Shown here: positions 1-8,834 of the stretch, one piece after another
Layout: each line of letters begins with the position of its first letter
Position numbering within the stretch: the stretch's first letter is position 1
Origin: Gimesia aquarii
GTDB lineage: Bacteria; Planctomycetota; Planctomycetia; Planctomycetales; Planctomycetaceae
DNA: 64,000 nucleotides
NCBI RefSeq assembly: GCF_007748195.1
Contig: NZ_CP037920.1
Coordinates: 5,547,800-5,611,799 of the forward strand
Direction: 5' to 3'
The notes under the pieces: model-generated
The model's database searches: none
What the model was told of the DNA's origin: nothing
What the model saw: the letters and a program-made list of their open reading frames with translations, nothing else
Translations under genes and position numbers: made by a program

Positions 1-2
1 GA

Positions 3-284
3 ACTCCTGATACTAAAGAAAGCCAATTAGCTCTCAAGCATGTTAAAGAAATGAAAGACTATCACCAGGCACACCCTCCAGAAAAAGTGGATCTTCCTCG
101 TAATGTGAAACGGGAAATGATCGAAGAGCTAACCGGGGAATCGTTCGCCTGGACCGAGAAACTGGATTTAACCGACAATTATGTACAAGATTTGAAACCT
201 TGGAACGTGGATGCAGAAACCCGCGCTCTGGCAGAGCTTTGCCTGGTTTTGATGAATTCCAACGAATTTATTTATTTGCGATAA
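3..284 (+). CDS. C-terminal end of a DUF1553 planctomycete cytochrome-type protein (partial)
   Basis: The frame is open from the left edge and ends at 284, so only about the last 93 residues are present. The tail, ending in LCLVLMNSNEFIYLR, is the usual finish of DUF1549/DUF1553 proteins, large exported planctomycete proteins that carry an N-terminal CxxCH cytochrome domain. Only 7 bp separate it from the DUF1501 gene, the standard two-gene arrangement seen again at 22916-27689. Function of the family is not established; a role in extracellular or periplasmic oxidation of organic polymers is inferred. The N-terminal domains lie outside the window. Confidence 0.85.
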   Translation, partial: TPDTKESQLALKHVKEMKDYHQAHPPEKVDLPRNVKREMIEELTGESFAWTEKLDLTDNYVQDLKPWNVDAETRALAELCLVLMNSNEFIYLR

Positions 285-291
285 GAATCCT

Positions 292-1713
292 ATGCACCGA
301 TTACACAGACGCGATTTTCTTTATGGCATGGGTGCCAGCCTGGGCACAGTAGCGTTTAATGCGATGTTGCAGGCAGAAGAGAAATCAAAGCCAAAGCCTA
401 AAAATTTGGTTCTGGATCAACCATTGGCTCCACGCGACCCGCATTTCAAACCACGGGCCAAAGCTTGCATTTTTCTGTTTATGGAAGGTGGTCCCAGTCA
501 TCTTGACACATTTGACCCCAAACCCGCGCTTGAGAAACTCCACCTCAAAGAGTTTGTACGAAAAGATGCTCAAGTTTCAGCGATGGCATCTGGTAAACGG
601 TATTACATCAAAAGCCCGTTCAAGCATCGCCAAGCAGGCCAGTCCGGTATTTCACTCTGCGACCACTTCTCTCATCTGTCAGAAATGGCTGATGAACTGT
701 GTGTCTACCATGGATTACAGGCAGAGTCTATTAACCACCCCACCGCCTGTTATCACATGAATACAGGAAATCGCTTTGGCGGTGATCCGGCCGTAGGTTC
801 CTGGATGACTTATGGTTTGGGAACAGAAAATCAAAATCTACCAGCCTTTATTGTGCTACCTGAAGTGGCTTACCCTCAGGGAGGTTCTGCTAACTGGTCG
901 AACGGATTCCTGCCAGCTTACTTTCAGGGAACGGCACTGCGTTCGAAAGGTTCTCCGATTCTTGATTTGAACCCACCCGCCCACGTCACACGAGAGACCC
1001 AACGTAAGAACCTGGACTTGCTTGCAGCGTTGAATCAAGCAGACATGAAACGTAATCCGCATGAAGAAGTACTCGCGGCGCGCATGGAATCTTACGAACT
1101 TGCGTTCCGCATGCAGACTCAGGTTCCCGATATCATCAATCTCGACAAGGAAACTAAGCAAACACAGGAAATGTATGGTCTCGGAAAAACAGAAACAGAT
1201 AGTTTTGGCCGCCGCTGCCTGTTAGCGAGAAAACTCGTCGAAGAAGGAGTTCGTTTCGTTCAGATTTATGCGGCGGGCTGGGATTCTCACGATTACCTGG
1301 ATCGATCGCATAAAGCACGTATGCAGGCCGTGGACCAACCGATCGCCGCACTTTTGAAAGATCTGAAGTCACGCGGGCTTCTGGATGAAACGTTGGTCGT
1401 CTGGACGGGCGAATTCGGACGCTCACCGGACAACGGTATGCGGAGTGGCAGACAGGCCGCGGGACGCGATCATAACGCGAAAGGCATGGCGATGTGGATG
1501 GCAGGCGGAGGTGTGAAATCAGGTCACCGCATCGGAGCCACTGATGAAATTGGCGATCACGCCGTTGAAGTTGTCAATCCCATCAGAAACCTGCATGTCA
1601 CTCTGGAACACATCATGGGGTTGGATGACAATCAATTAACCTATTTCCACGAAGGTCGATTCAAAGTTCTAAGTCAGACGGGCGGTGCTGTGATTAAAGA
1701 ATTGCTGGGTTAA
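292..1713 (+). CDS. DUF1501 family exported protein
   Basis: A 473-residue protein starting with a twin-arginine signal (RRDFLYGMG near residues 6-14, followed by a hydrophobic stretch), so export by Tat in folded form is likely. DUF1501 proteins belong to the alkaline-phosphatase/sulfatase-like superfamily. Typical motifs are visible: FMEGGPSHLDTFDPKP near residue 64, GWDSHDYL near 328 and WTGEFGRSP near 371. The catalytic activity of the family is not defined. It follows the DUF1553 gene by 7 bp and is almost certainly co-translated with it. It converges on arsC, leaving 14 bp between the stop codons and no obvious terminator. A second, similar protein lies at 26214-27689. Confidence 0.9.
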   Translation: MHRLHRRDFLYGMGASLGTVAFNAMLQAEEKSKPKPKNLVLDQPLAPRDPHFKPRAKACIFLFMEGGPSHLDTFDPKPALEKLHLKEFVRKDAQVSAMASGKRYYIKSPFKHRQAGQSGISLCDHFSHLSEMADELCVYHGLQAESINHPTACYHMNTGNRFGGDPAVGSWMTYGLGTENQNLPAFIVLPEVAYPQGGSANWSNGFLPAYFQGTALRSKGSPILDLNPPAHVTRETQRKNLDLLAALNQADMKRNPHEEVLAARMESYELAFRMQTQVPDIINLDKETKQTQEMYGLGKTETDSFGRRCLLARKLVEEGVRFVQIYAAGWDSHDYLDRSHKARMQAVDQPIAALLKDLKSRGLLDETLVVWTGEFGRSPDNGMRSGRQAAGRDHNAKGMAMWMAGGGVKSGHRIGATDEIGDHAVEVVNPIRNLHVTLEHIMGLDDNQLTYFHEGRFKVLSQTGGAVIKELLG

Positions 1714-1727
1714 AAAGTCACAATTTT

Positions 1728-2144
1728 TTAAGATTCAGCCTTGAGGAAGTCCTGAATTTTCTCTCGAATCTGATCACGGACATCTCGAAAGACCGTTAGT
1801 TTTTCTGTATCGGAACCTTCTGCATCCGCAGGATCATAAAAGGGCCAATGTTCGATACGTTGTGCCCCCGCTAAAGTCGGACAGCTTTCTTTCGCACTAT
1901 CGCAGACGGTTACCACGAGATCAAAAGTTTCATTCAAATATTCATCGACGTGTTTGCTACGATTTTGCGATAAGTCCTGATCGAGTTCCTGCATGACTTC
2001 GATCGCCATGGGATGCACATAGCCAGAGGGCAATGACCCCGCTGAATAAGATTCCCATTCTCCCTGACCCAGTTCGCGCCATAATGCTTCTGCCATCTGC
2101 GAACGACAAGAGTTTCCAGTACATAAAATCAACACGTTTTTCAT
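1728..2144 (-). CDS. arsC: Arsenate reductase, thioredoxin-coupled (LMW phosphatase fold)
   Basis: A 138-residue protein with the P-loop CTGNSCRS at residues 8-15 (nucleophile Cys8, Arg14) and the Asp-Pro general acid at 104-105. It also has the extra redox pair Cys81 and Cys88 (CDSAKESC), which separates thioredoxin-dependent arsenate reductases from ordinary low-molecular-weight tyrosine phosphatases. It should reduce arsenate to arsenite in the cytoplasm. A TTG four codons upstream is also in frame, but ATG at 2144 has a GGGA element at suitable distance and gives the normal N-terminus. No arsenite pump or ArsR gene is adjacent; the ArsR-type gene at 33.9 kb is far away and lacks arsenic-sensing cysteines. 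Confidence 0.9.
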   Translation of the reverse strand: MKNVLILCTGNSCRSQMAEALWRELGQGEWESYSAGSLPSGYVHPMAIEVMQELDQDLSQNRSKHVDEYLNETFDLVVTVCDSAKESCPTLAGAQRIEHWPFYDPADAEGSDTEKLTVFRDVRDQIREKIQDFLKAES

Positions 2145-2248
2145 GCTATTTCCCAAGCCAACCTGTTCATATTTGGTAATAAGTATTTGGTATTAAGTAA
2201 ATTTCAGTTGTCATATTAAATCATTTTGCAATGCGAAACCAGCCTTGG

Positions 2249-2689
2249 CTACAGATTGTCAACCAGCGATTTTACCATATGCAAATGAGGAATAGAAACA
2301 GACAGAAATTCTTCACCTTCCGCAACATAACCCAGCTTCTTGTAAAATTCGACAACAGAACTTCGTGCATCTAATTCGACCATCTCAATTTCACGCTCTT
2401 TCAGATCAAGTTCGATCTTCTGTAACAGCAACTTTCCGATTCCCTGCTTTTGATATTCGGAAGCTACCGTCATCTGACGAACTTTTGCTTTGTTTTCAGA
2501 GACAGGAATTGCCAACGCGCAAGCAATCACTTTATTATCAACAATCATCCCATAATGAAAATATTCTGATTCTTCTGACAAACCTTCCTGAAGTAAATCT
2601 AACCCAAGCGGTTTACGTAATAGCTCATTCCGAAGCTGACATGCCTCACGGTACCAATCTGACTGATAAGGAATTCGTTCAAATTGCAT
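2249..2689 (-). CDS. GNAT family N-acetyltransferase
   Basis: A 146-residue cytoplasmic acetyltransferase. The acetyl-CoA binding segment VRQMTVASEYQKQGIGKLLL contains the Q-x-x-G-I-G-x-L motif A of the Gcn5-related family, and the C-terminal part (ELDARSSVVEFYKKLGY) is the usual motif B. The substrate cannot be read from the sequence. The frame extends 22 codons further upstream, but ATG at 2689 is preceded by a good GAGGA ribosome site 5 bases away, so this start was chosen. An 18-bp copy of exactly this initiation region is found at 4595-4612. Confidence 0.85.
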   Translation of the reverse strand: MQFERIPYQSDWYREACQLRNELLRKPLGLDLLQEGLSEESEYFHYGMIVDNKVIACALAIPVSENKAKVRQMTVASEYQKQGIGKLLLQKIELDLKEREIEMVELDARSSVVEFYKKLGYVAEGEEFLSVSIPHLHMVKSLVDNL

Positions 2690-2922
2690 TGTGTCCTCAT
2701 TTCCAATTTGGTTGAAAACAGGAAAATTTCTGGAACTGGTTGATATGTTAGACACAAGAGGGAGAAGACTGTTAACATAAAGTAGAGTTTGAAATTGCGA
2801 CAGATACAGCGTCGCCTGAAACAGAAATTCCAGCTTGATTTATACACTTTTGGATTTTAATAAATCGATTTCACTTCGTTAAGCCAAAATGGAATTCCGA
2901 CATCAAAGTCGGAGAAAGAACT

Positions 2923-4542
2923 ATGACCAGAAACTTAGACCAGACAGACCTAACTGATCATCATTCAAATAATGCTGACAACGCACAATTTTCGGAAGCA
3001 AACGGCTTCTTCAACCGTCGACAATTCTTAAGCATAACTGCCGCCATGACAGCTTGTGCGCCCACAACCTCTCTCGCGAACCAGCAGACGAAAACGCAAC
3101 CTTCGAACGAGTCGCAAAATTTGCTCCCTAACTCAATGGCACCGGCGATACAGTTTCAAGCCTCTCCCTACGGCTCTGCTGCATATCTTGAACGCCTCTC
3201 TCATAACAAAAAAAATAACTTTTCTCATAAAGAAGAGATCAAAGTTGAACCATGGAAAGGATCTGTACCAGAGTCAGATGAAGAGATTGCATTCCTGCCT
3301 GTTCACCGATTGGCTGCTTTGATTCAATCTCGTCAATTGTCGCCAGTCAAGCTGACCGAAATTTATCTTGAACGCATCAGACAACTCGACCCCCAGCTTC
3401 TTTGCGCTGTCACCCTCATGGAAAAATCTGCTATACGGGAAGCAAAACAGGCGGAGCAGGACATTGCCGCCGGTCAGTACCGCGGACCATTGCATGGTAT
3501 TCCCTGGGGAGTCAAAGATCTCTTTTCCACACGTGATGCGAGAACCACCTGGGGTGCCAAGCCGTTTGAAAATCGGATGATTGATGAAGATGCAGAAATA
3601 GTAACCCGATTACGAAAAGCAGGTGCGATTCTTATTGCCAAGTTATCAACGGGCACCTTCGCGCAAGGGGATCAGTGGTATCGAGGCCGCACACGTAACC
3701 CATGGAATACTGAAGAGGGATCGAGTGGTTCATCTGCTGGTCCCGGATCAGCAACAGCGGCGGGCTGCGTCGCCTTTGCGATTGGCACGGAAACACGGGG
3801 ATCAATTGTCTCTCCTTCGAAACGTTGCGGCATTAGTGCACTACGCCCCACCTTTGGTCGTGTCAGCCGACATGGATGTATGACACTCAGTTGGACGATG
3901 GACAAGGTTGGTCCTATGTGCCGCACAATTGAAGATTGTGCGCTCGTTTTTAACAGCATTCATGGAGCCGATGAAAAAGATCCGTCAACACTAACTGCGC
4001 CGTTCCATTTCCAACGTACGCCTGATCTGGCTGCTTTGAGAATTGGTTATCGTGAAGGCATCGATGAAGCGTTTCTGGAAACATTGCGCCGTCTGGGAGC
4101 AAAACCAATCCCAGTTCCTGCGCCCCCCAGCGATCGCGAAGTAAAAGACATTCTGACTGTCGAATCAGCAACGGCATTCGACGATTTTATTAGTCAGAAT
4201 CTGGACGAGCAAATGGTTCGTAAAGTACGAGTGAAGAATTTTCGACCGGCACGTAACATCACAGCACTTGACTATCTCAATGCTCAACGACACCGCTTTG
4301 CACTCATGCAAAAGATGGCGGATTATTTTGAAAACATCGACCTTTATATTTCTCATTTGGGCGATATAGGCTTAACTAACCTTACGGGTCATCCTGCCGT
4401 CGTTTTCCCTTACCAATTTGATAAACAGCCTCGATGTATCACGCTGATTGGTAACCTGTTCACCGACGATAACATTCTTTCGGTCGCACATGCCTATCAG
4501 ACAGCTACGTCCTGGCATTTAAAACATCCCCAACTTACGTGA
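2923..4542 (+). CDS. Exported amidase-signature family hydrolase
   Basis: A 539-residue protein with a long N-terminus carrying a twin-arginine signal (NRRQFLSITAAM from residue 31), followed by a spacer and the amidase domain. The Ser-cisSer-Lys triad can be traced: Lys in GVKDLF, the first Ser in EEGSSGSSAG and the nucleophile in TETRGSIVSP. It is related to GatA and fatty-acid/peptide amidases, but export and the absence of gatB/gatC neighbours argue against tRNA amidotransferase. It probably hydrolyses an amide outside the cytoplasm; the substrate is unknown. TRGSIVSP departs from the commoner TGGSIRxP. The start at 2923 has a GGAG-type ribosome site. Confidence 0.85.
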   Translation: MTRNLDQTDLTDHHSNNADNAQFSEANGFFNRRQFLSITAAMTACAPTTSLANQQTKTQPSNESQNLLPNSMAPAIQFQASPYGSAAYLERLSHNKKNNFSHKEEIKVEPWKGSVPESDEEIAFLPVHRLAALIQSRQLSPVKLTEIYLERIRQLDPQLLCAVTLMEKSAIREAKQAEQDIAAGQYRGPLHGIPWGVKDLFSTRDARTTWGAKPFENRMIDEDAEIVTRLRKAGAILIAKLSTGTFAQGDQWYRGRTRNPWNTEEGSSGSSAGPGSATAAGCVAFAIGTETRGSIVSPSKRCGISALRPTFGRVSRHGCMTLSWTMDKVGPMCRTIEDCALVFNSIHGADEKDPSTLTAPFHFQRTPDLAALRIGYREGIDEAFLETLRRLGAKPIPVPAPPSDREVKDILTVESATAFDDFISQNLDEQMVRKVRVKNFRPARNITALDYLNAQRHRFALMQKMADYFENIDLYISHLGDIGLTNLTGHPAVVFPYQFDKQPRCITLIGNLFTDDNILSVAHAYQTATSWHLKHPQLT

Positions 4543-4897
4543 ATACGCCCTCCCTTCACAGTTAATCTAATGCCGTTTTTAAATGGGTTAGTTAAAATTG
4601 CATTGTGTCCTCTTATACACGAGAATTAGACCCATAAATTAAAGAATTAAGTGACAATCAGATAATGTAAATGACTTCACTCCACTTATGGTTTTCACCT
4701 ACATATCACACACTTTCCCTCATGCTAATTAAGTTTATTTTCAAAATTCATTAAGTATAAATCTTACCTATCAAATAATTTCCAGAATTCTACCATTTTG
4801 CAATTTTTCCACGGCTCAAATACCCAAGCTCATGCTGTATTCAGTAAAGGGCTGATTCCAGAGCCCCTAAGTCGAAGCGCTTTATTAAGGTTAAATA
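4543..4897. other. AT-rich intergenic region before the ECF sigma gene
   Basis: About 355 bp without a credible gene. It must contain the promoter of the sigma-factor operon that starts at 4898, but no convincing -35/-10 pair could be picked. The only distinct feature is the copy of the GNAT translation start at 4595-4612. Confidence 0.6.
4595..4612 (-). repeat. 18-bp copy of the GNAT ribosome site and start codon
   Basis: Read on the minus strand this is GAGGACACAATGCAATTT, identical to the ribosome site, ATG and first two codons of the acetyltransferase at 2681-2698. The match covers 21 of 22 bases if extended on one side. Here the reading frame stops at the codon after Phe. It may be the remnant of a local duplication or chance. 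Confidence 0.6.
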
Positions 4898-5428
4898 ATG
4901 GCGGTTGTTACTGACCGAACTACTGAATTTATTATGTTGTTCTCCCGGCATAGTCAGCGAATCTACCGATTTATTCGATCCTTGGTAGATAACAGGACCG
5001 ATGCGGAAGAAGTCTATCAGAATACATGTACTGTTCTCTGGTCGAAGTTTGAACTCTTCGAAACAGGGTCTAATTTCTGGGCCTGGAGCTGTCAAATTGT
5101 TCGATACGAGGTGCTCAATTACCGCCGCAGACAAAACCTCGAACGAAATATCTTCAGCAATGAATTCTTTAATCGAGTCGCAGAGCGGGCAATGGTAACA
5201 GTCGACGAACTTGATCGGCAGCAGGCGGCTCTTTCAGTCTGTTACGAATTGCTTTCAGCGCGTCAAAAAGAAGTGTTAGAAAAAATTTATGAACCAGAGG
5301 CGAGCACTAAATCGGTCGCGCGATCGCTAAATCGCTCCCCCAATGCAATCTACAAAACACTCCGCAGGGCACATGACCTGCTTTTCAGTTGCATTCAGAA
5401 ACAACTTCAATCAGGAGATTTTTTCTAA
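4898..5428 (+). CDS. ECF sigma factor (module A)
   Basis: A 176-residue sigma-70 family regulator containing only regions 2 and 4. Region 2 spans roughly residues 10-80 (IYRFIRSLVDNRTDAEEVYQ, then FWAWSCQIVRYEVLNYRRR); region 4 with its helix-turn-helix is near residues 115-165 (LSARQKEVLEKIY, SLNRSPNAIYKTLRRA). It belongs to the planctomycete/verrucomicrobial ECF group that is paired with FecR-like proteins. The start has an AAGGTT site. Its TAA stop overlaps the ATG of the FecR gene by one base (TAATG), implying coupled translation and fixed stoichiometry. It would direct transcription in response to a signal sensed by its partner; target promoters are unknown. Confidence 0.92.
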   Translation: MAVVTDRTTEFIMLFSRHSQRIYRFIRSLVDNRTDAEEVYQNTCTVLWSKFELFETGSNFWAWSCQIVRYEVLNYRRRQNLERNIFSNEFFNRVAERAMVTVDELDRQQAALSVCYELLSARQKEVLEKIYEPEASTKSVARSLNRSPNAIYKTLRRAHDLLFSCIQKQLQSGDFF

Positions 5429-7056
5429 TGCTGACTCCCGAAGAACAAGAAGAGTTGATGCAGCTATGTTGGGAATACCAGTACGGAGATCTTTCTCACA
5501 AAGACGCAGCTCGTTTGGAGCGGCTGGTCCTGAACAGTGATCAAGCAAGTGATTTCTTTATTCAATATGCTGGCATGTGTGCGAATCTGGAATGGGAGGG
5601 AATTGTTGACCCCGGCCCTCTCGGGCGATCAACGAATTACGACCCGCTACCATCCGGTGAGTTAAGAACTCTGCCGTTATACCTTCATGCGTCTCCTAAG
5701 CGGACCTTTGGTAAAAAGACGCTATTTGCTCTTTCAGCATTCTTAGTTGTCTTAGTCGTTTCTATCTCTCTGCTTTATTTCCAATTCTGGCAAAACAACA
5801 CGCCGTCCTTTCTGGCACGTATCACAAACACACAAAAAGCTGTATGGGAAAAAGGAAAACGTAAATGGAAGACCGATGAGCTTCTTCATGCCAGAGACGA
5901 GCTTTATCTGAGTGGCGGTCTCATAGAATTAGAAACGGCACTGGGAGCACGTGTAATACTCAAAGGAAATTCTCATCTAATTCCGATCAATGTGAGCCAG
6001 TTCCAACTCGATCAAGGTAACTTATTCGCAAATGTCCCTCCTCAGGCGGAAGGTCTGACAATTGATACGCCCACATCAAGGATCGTTGATCTGGGAACCA
6101 AATTTGGGTTAATAATTAATCCATCACAAGAAACCGAAGTACATGTTCTCAAAGGACTCGTCGAATTTAATCTACTGAATTCAAAACGAGAAACAACAGT
6201 TACAAAAAACCTGTTTGAGAGAGATGCAATACGAATTCATCCCGATTCGCATGAGATTACCAAAATCGAAACCATACCGGAATTTTTTGTTCAAAATCTC
6301 AAAGTTGAATCACCAGCACTGATAGGACACTGGAAATTAACGGAAACAGAAAATTCCCCCATTGCAAAAGATTACTCCGGAAATCAATTGGAACTGCAAA
6401 TTATCGCTGAGAATGGGAAATCACCATTTACTGGAAAACCAGCACCGAACAATGCTTTAACATCAGCCGGTCCTTTCGATTCTCAGTCCCGCAAACTATT
6501 TCGTACACTCTCTCAAAATGAAGCACGCCTCTTCGACATGAGCCGATTCACAATCGAGCTGTGGGCACGCAACCCGAATAGCGACCAACAAGCTGACTCC
6601 GATATTTTGTTTCATTATCGCAATACAGCAGAACATTCTACATCACAATTTAATCTTTATGCAGCGGATTCACTAGACCGCACCGGCAAACTTGGCTTTG
6701 GTTTTTTGAATACCAAAGGCAAATACGTAGGACACCAAACAGAAAAACATACGAAGTGGCAAAAAGACCGATGGTACCACATCGTATTTACCTACGACTC
6801 TAATACCCCTATCCCCAATGACAGCATCGTTACCTTGACACGAACTCCTGAGTTTGCATCAGTGCCCGATATGCAACAAACCCTGTCAGAGATTGAAGAT
6901 ATACACCCGCTGGTAGCGGGAGGCATACTTGTCATTGGGGGATCGACACTTACCGATATTTCTCGACATTGGGGAGGTGAGATTTCAGACGTTCGCTTTA
7001 TCAATGGAATTCCAGATAGATATCTGACTCATCACTCACAGCAAACAAATCGATAA
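5428..7056 (+). CDS. FecR-domain membrane protein with C-terminal LamG-like domain (module A)
   Basis: A 542-residue predicted sigma regulator. Residues 1-90 form a cytoplasmic part that would contact the sigma factor; a single membrane helix lies at about 98-120; the FecR domain is at about 165-255 (TSRIVDLGTKFGL); a concanavalin/LamG-like beta domain occupies roughly 300-535 (LIGHWKLTETENS, then RWYHIVFTYD). The layout suggests binding of a surface glycan or protein outside and release or activation of the sigma factor inside, which is inference from FecR systems. The longer frame from 5389 lies inside the sigma gene; ATG 5428, with CAGGAGA upstream and TAATG coupling, is the better start. 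Confidence 0.88.
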   Translation: MLTPEEQEELMQLCWEYQYGDLSHKDAARLERLVLNSDQASDFFIQYAGMCANLEWEGIVDPGPLGRSTNYDPLPSGELRTLPLYLHASPKRTFGKKTLFALSAFLVVLVVSISLLYFQFWQNNTPSFLARITNTQKAVWEKGKRKWKTDELLHARDELYLSGGLIELETALGARVILKGNSHLIPINVSQFQLDQGNLFANVPPQAEGLTIDTPTSRIVDLGTKFGLIINPSQETEVHVLKGLVEFNLLNSKRETTVTKNLFERDAIRIHPDSHEITKIETIPEFFVQNLKVESPALIGHWKLTETENSPIAKDYSGNQLELQIIAENGKSPFTGKPAPNNALTSAGPFDSQSRKLFRTLSQNEARLFDMSRFTIELWARNPNSDQQADSDILFHYRNTAEHSTSQFNLYAADSLDRTGKLGFGFLNTKGKYVGHQTEKHTKWQKDRWYHIVFTYDSNTPIPNDSIVTLTRTPEFASVPDMQQTLSEIEDIHPLVAGGILVIGGSTLTDISRHWGGEISDVRFINGIPDRYLTHHSQQTNR

Positions 7057-7059
7057 ACC

Positions 7060-7076
7060 TCGAGAACGGTTCTCGA
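7060..7076 (+). promoter_or_regulatory. Perfect inverted repeat before the module A pseudopilin
   Basis: TCGAGAA-CGG-TTCTCGA, a 7-bp perfect stem with a 3-base loop, lies 3 bp after the FecR stop codon and 37 bp before the DUF1559 start. It could be an RNA processing hairpin or an operator for separate expression of the pseudopilin. There is no adjacent run of T, so simple termination is less likely. Confidence 0.5.
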
Positions 7077-7113
7077 ACATCATTTATATTTTTATAAAAA
7101 GAGTAAAGATCAA

Positions 7114-8142
7114 ATGAGACAACAGAAAAAATTCAAATCCGGATTTACCTTAATTGAGTTATTAGTCGTAATCGCCATCATTGCGATTCTAATCGCACTT
7201 CTATTACCAGCCGTGCAACAGGCACGTGAAGCAGCCAGGCGCAGTACCTGCAAAAATAATTTGAAACAAATTGGACTAGGACTCCACAATTATCACTCCA
7301 CATATGGAACCTTCCCTGCAAGTCGCATCGGCCCCTATGAAAGCACTTGTACTACCTGTGGACTTGACTCTCGCTTTAGCGCGTATATTCCTCTACTACC
7401 ATTTATCGATCAAGCTCCACTTTATCAGCAGATTACTGGTAATTTGGGGACGTCCTCTTTTGTGTGGAACACAAACTTTGACGCTTATCGAACAAAACTA
7501 CCAATTATCACCTGCCCATCTGACGTCGACACAGCTGATATCACAAGACTTGGTCAACACAATTATCTGTTTTCAGTAGGCGATCAATATAACAACTTTC
7601 AAACGATTTCTCCTGGAGCGCTGCGAGGGATATTTGGATTCCAATCCAGCGTGCGTATGCGTGACATTGTAGATGGTACAAGCAATACCGCCATGGTTTC
7701 GGAATGTGTTCGTCCCCCCGGATCCGGATCGTCTACCCCCGCTAACACCTTTGGTGCGAATACCACCAGCAATACCACAAATCCGTCTGCCTGTGCTGCC
7801 AGTTTTGTAAATGGCTCCTTTACTACAGGACTTCTGGACCGAGAGCGTTCGCATGGCACACGTTGGACCGACGGCCGAGCAGGCTATATCAATTTCAATA
7901 CCATCTTACCTCCCAATGGGCCTGTTTGTAACGGTCAAACAACGACGGGTATCTTACCTCCTTCCAGCCGCCATGAAGGGGGCGTGCACCTTCTGTTGGC
8001 TGATGGTGCTGTGCGATTCATTAGTGAAAATATCGATACCGGCGATATCAGTGCTCCTCAGGTCACTTCAGGCGTAAGCCCCTATGGTATATGGGGGGCA
8101 CTGGGCTCAAAAAATGGCGGAGAACCTTTAGGGGAATTCTAA
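7114..8142 (+). CDS. DUF1559 pseudopilin-like protein, H-x9-DG type (module A)
   Basis: A 342-residue protein with a type IV pilin/type II secretion prepilin N-terminus: a short basic leader, then [20 protein letters not shown], with cleavage expected after Gly and methylation of the new Phe. The body is the planctomycete DUF1559 domain, ending in [12 protein letters not shown] (His, nine residues, Asp-Gly), the hallmark of this family. Such proteins are exported and probably assemble on, or associate with, a pilus-like fibre or the cell surface; the family has no settled function. It lies 57 bp after the FecR gene, separated from it by the inverted repeat at 7060. A homologue with the same H-x9-DG ending is in module B at 44459-45475. 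Confidence 0.93.
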   Translation: MRQQKKFKSGFTLIELLVVIAIIAILIALLLPAVQQAREAARRSTCKNNLKQIGLGLHNYHSTYGTFPASRIGPYESTCTTCGLDSRFSAYIPLLPFIDQAPLYQQITGNLGTSSFVWNTNFDAYRTKLPIITCPSDVDTADITRLGQHNYLFSVGDQYNNFQTISPGALRGIFGFQSSVRMRDIVDGTSNTAMVSECVRPPGSGSSTPANTFGANTTSNTTNPSACAASFVNGSFTTGLLDRERSHGTRWTDGRAGYINFNTILPPNGPVCNGQTTTGILPPSSRHEGGVHLLLADGAVRFISENIDTGDISAPQVTSGVSPYGIWGALGSKNGGEPLGEF

Positions 8143-8173
8143 CCTTCATTTCTTTCTAGCCCTAATAGAATTT

Positions 8174-8208
8174 GTGAGTGAAACACACAGTAATTGTGAT
8201 CTACTCAC
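8174..8208 (+). promoter_or_regulatory. Stem-loop between pseudopilin and lipoprotein genes (module A)
   Basis: GTGAGT pairs with ACTCAC around an inner CACA/TGTG pairing in the 104-bp gap. It has no T tract, but it occupies the same place as the clear terminator of module B at 44406-44435, so it may act as a partial terminator or mRNA stabiliser of the pseudopilin message. Confidence 0.4.
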
Positions 8209-8246
8209 TTAGATCTACTATCGTTAAAACAGAGGAAACATAACGC

Positions 8247-8708
8247 ATGCGTAGCTTATTGATTATTGTTTTATTCATCTCATTCGGATGCACAGCCTGC
8301 TCCGGCACTTCAGAGGATAAATGGACCAAGCAACGACCAGAAACATACCCTGTAACGGGTACAGTCAATTTTGAAGGAAAACCATTGGAAGGAGCCACAA
8401 TCGTGTTTCGATCGTCTAGTGGGGAGCCTCAAGCTGCTGTAGGACGGTCAAACGCTGAAGGAGAGTTCCAGCTTCGCACATTCGAAGACGGTGATGGTGC
8501 CATTGCGGGAGAACACACTGTTTCCATTACTTGTGTGAAAACGGAAGGTCCTCCAGCAGGCGCCAATCTTGACGAAGTCGATGTTGTGGTCAAAGAAGTT
8601 TCTCTGATTCCTGAAAAATACGGAGACTTCAAAAAATCAGGGCTCTCAGCCAAGGTCTCTAAAGAGAATGAGAATGTTTTCAACTTTGATCTGGAAAATA
8701 AAAAGTAG
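8247..8708 (+). CDS. Small lipoprotein with carboxypeptidase-regulatory-like (transthyretin-like) domain (module A)
   Basis: A 153-residue protein with a hydrophobic N-terminus ending near Cys15 (SFGC), a degenerate lipobox. The rest is a single beta-sandwich of the carboxypeptidase-regulatory type (VTGTVNFEGKPLEGATIVF, then SNAEGEFQL and GAIAGEHTVSI). These small lipoproteins commonly accompany DUF1559 genes in planctomycetes; the role is unknown, with surface anchoring or assembly of the pseudopilin a reasonable inference. A GAGGAAA ribosome site precedes the start. It has a counterpart at 43884-44357 with the matching segment GALLGAHEV. Confidence 0.85.
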   Translation: MRSLLIIVLFISFGCTACSGTSEDKWTKQRPETYPVTGTVNFEGKPLEGATIVFRSSSGEPQAAVGRSNAEGEFQLRTFEDGDGAIAGEHTVSITCVKTEGPPAGANLDEVDVVVKEVSLIPEKYGDFKKSGLSAKVSKENENVFNFDLENKK

Positions 8709-8745
8709 AAATATCAGCGAACTCATCATGATCAAACCTGTTTTA

Positions 8746-8785
8746 AAAGCTCGGTTCTGATGACTATTCATCAGAATCGAGCTTT
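8746..8785. terminator. Strong bidirectional terminator
   Basis: An 18-bp stem (AAAGCTCG...CGAGCTTT, one G-U wobble) with a CTAT loop, between the convergent lipoprotein and Na/Pi cotransporter genes. The T-rich flank is best on the minus strand, so it can end both transcripts. Confidence 0.85.
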
Positions 8786-8834
8786 ATATTTGATTCCAAT
8801 AATTGTCTCTAAAATACAAACTAACATCATCACA

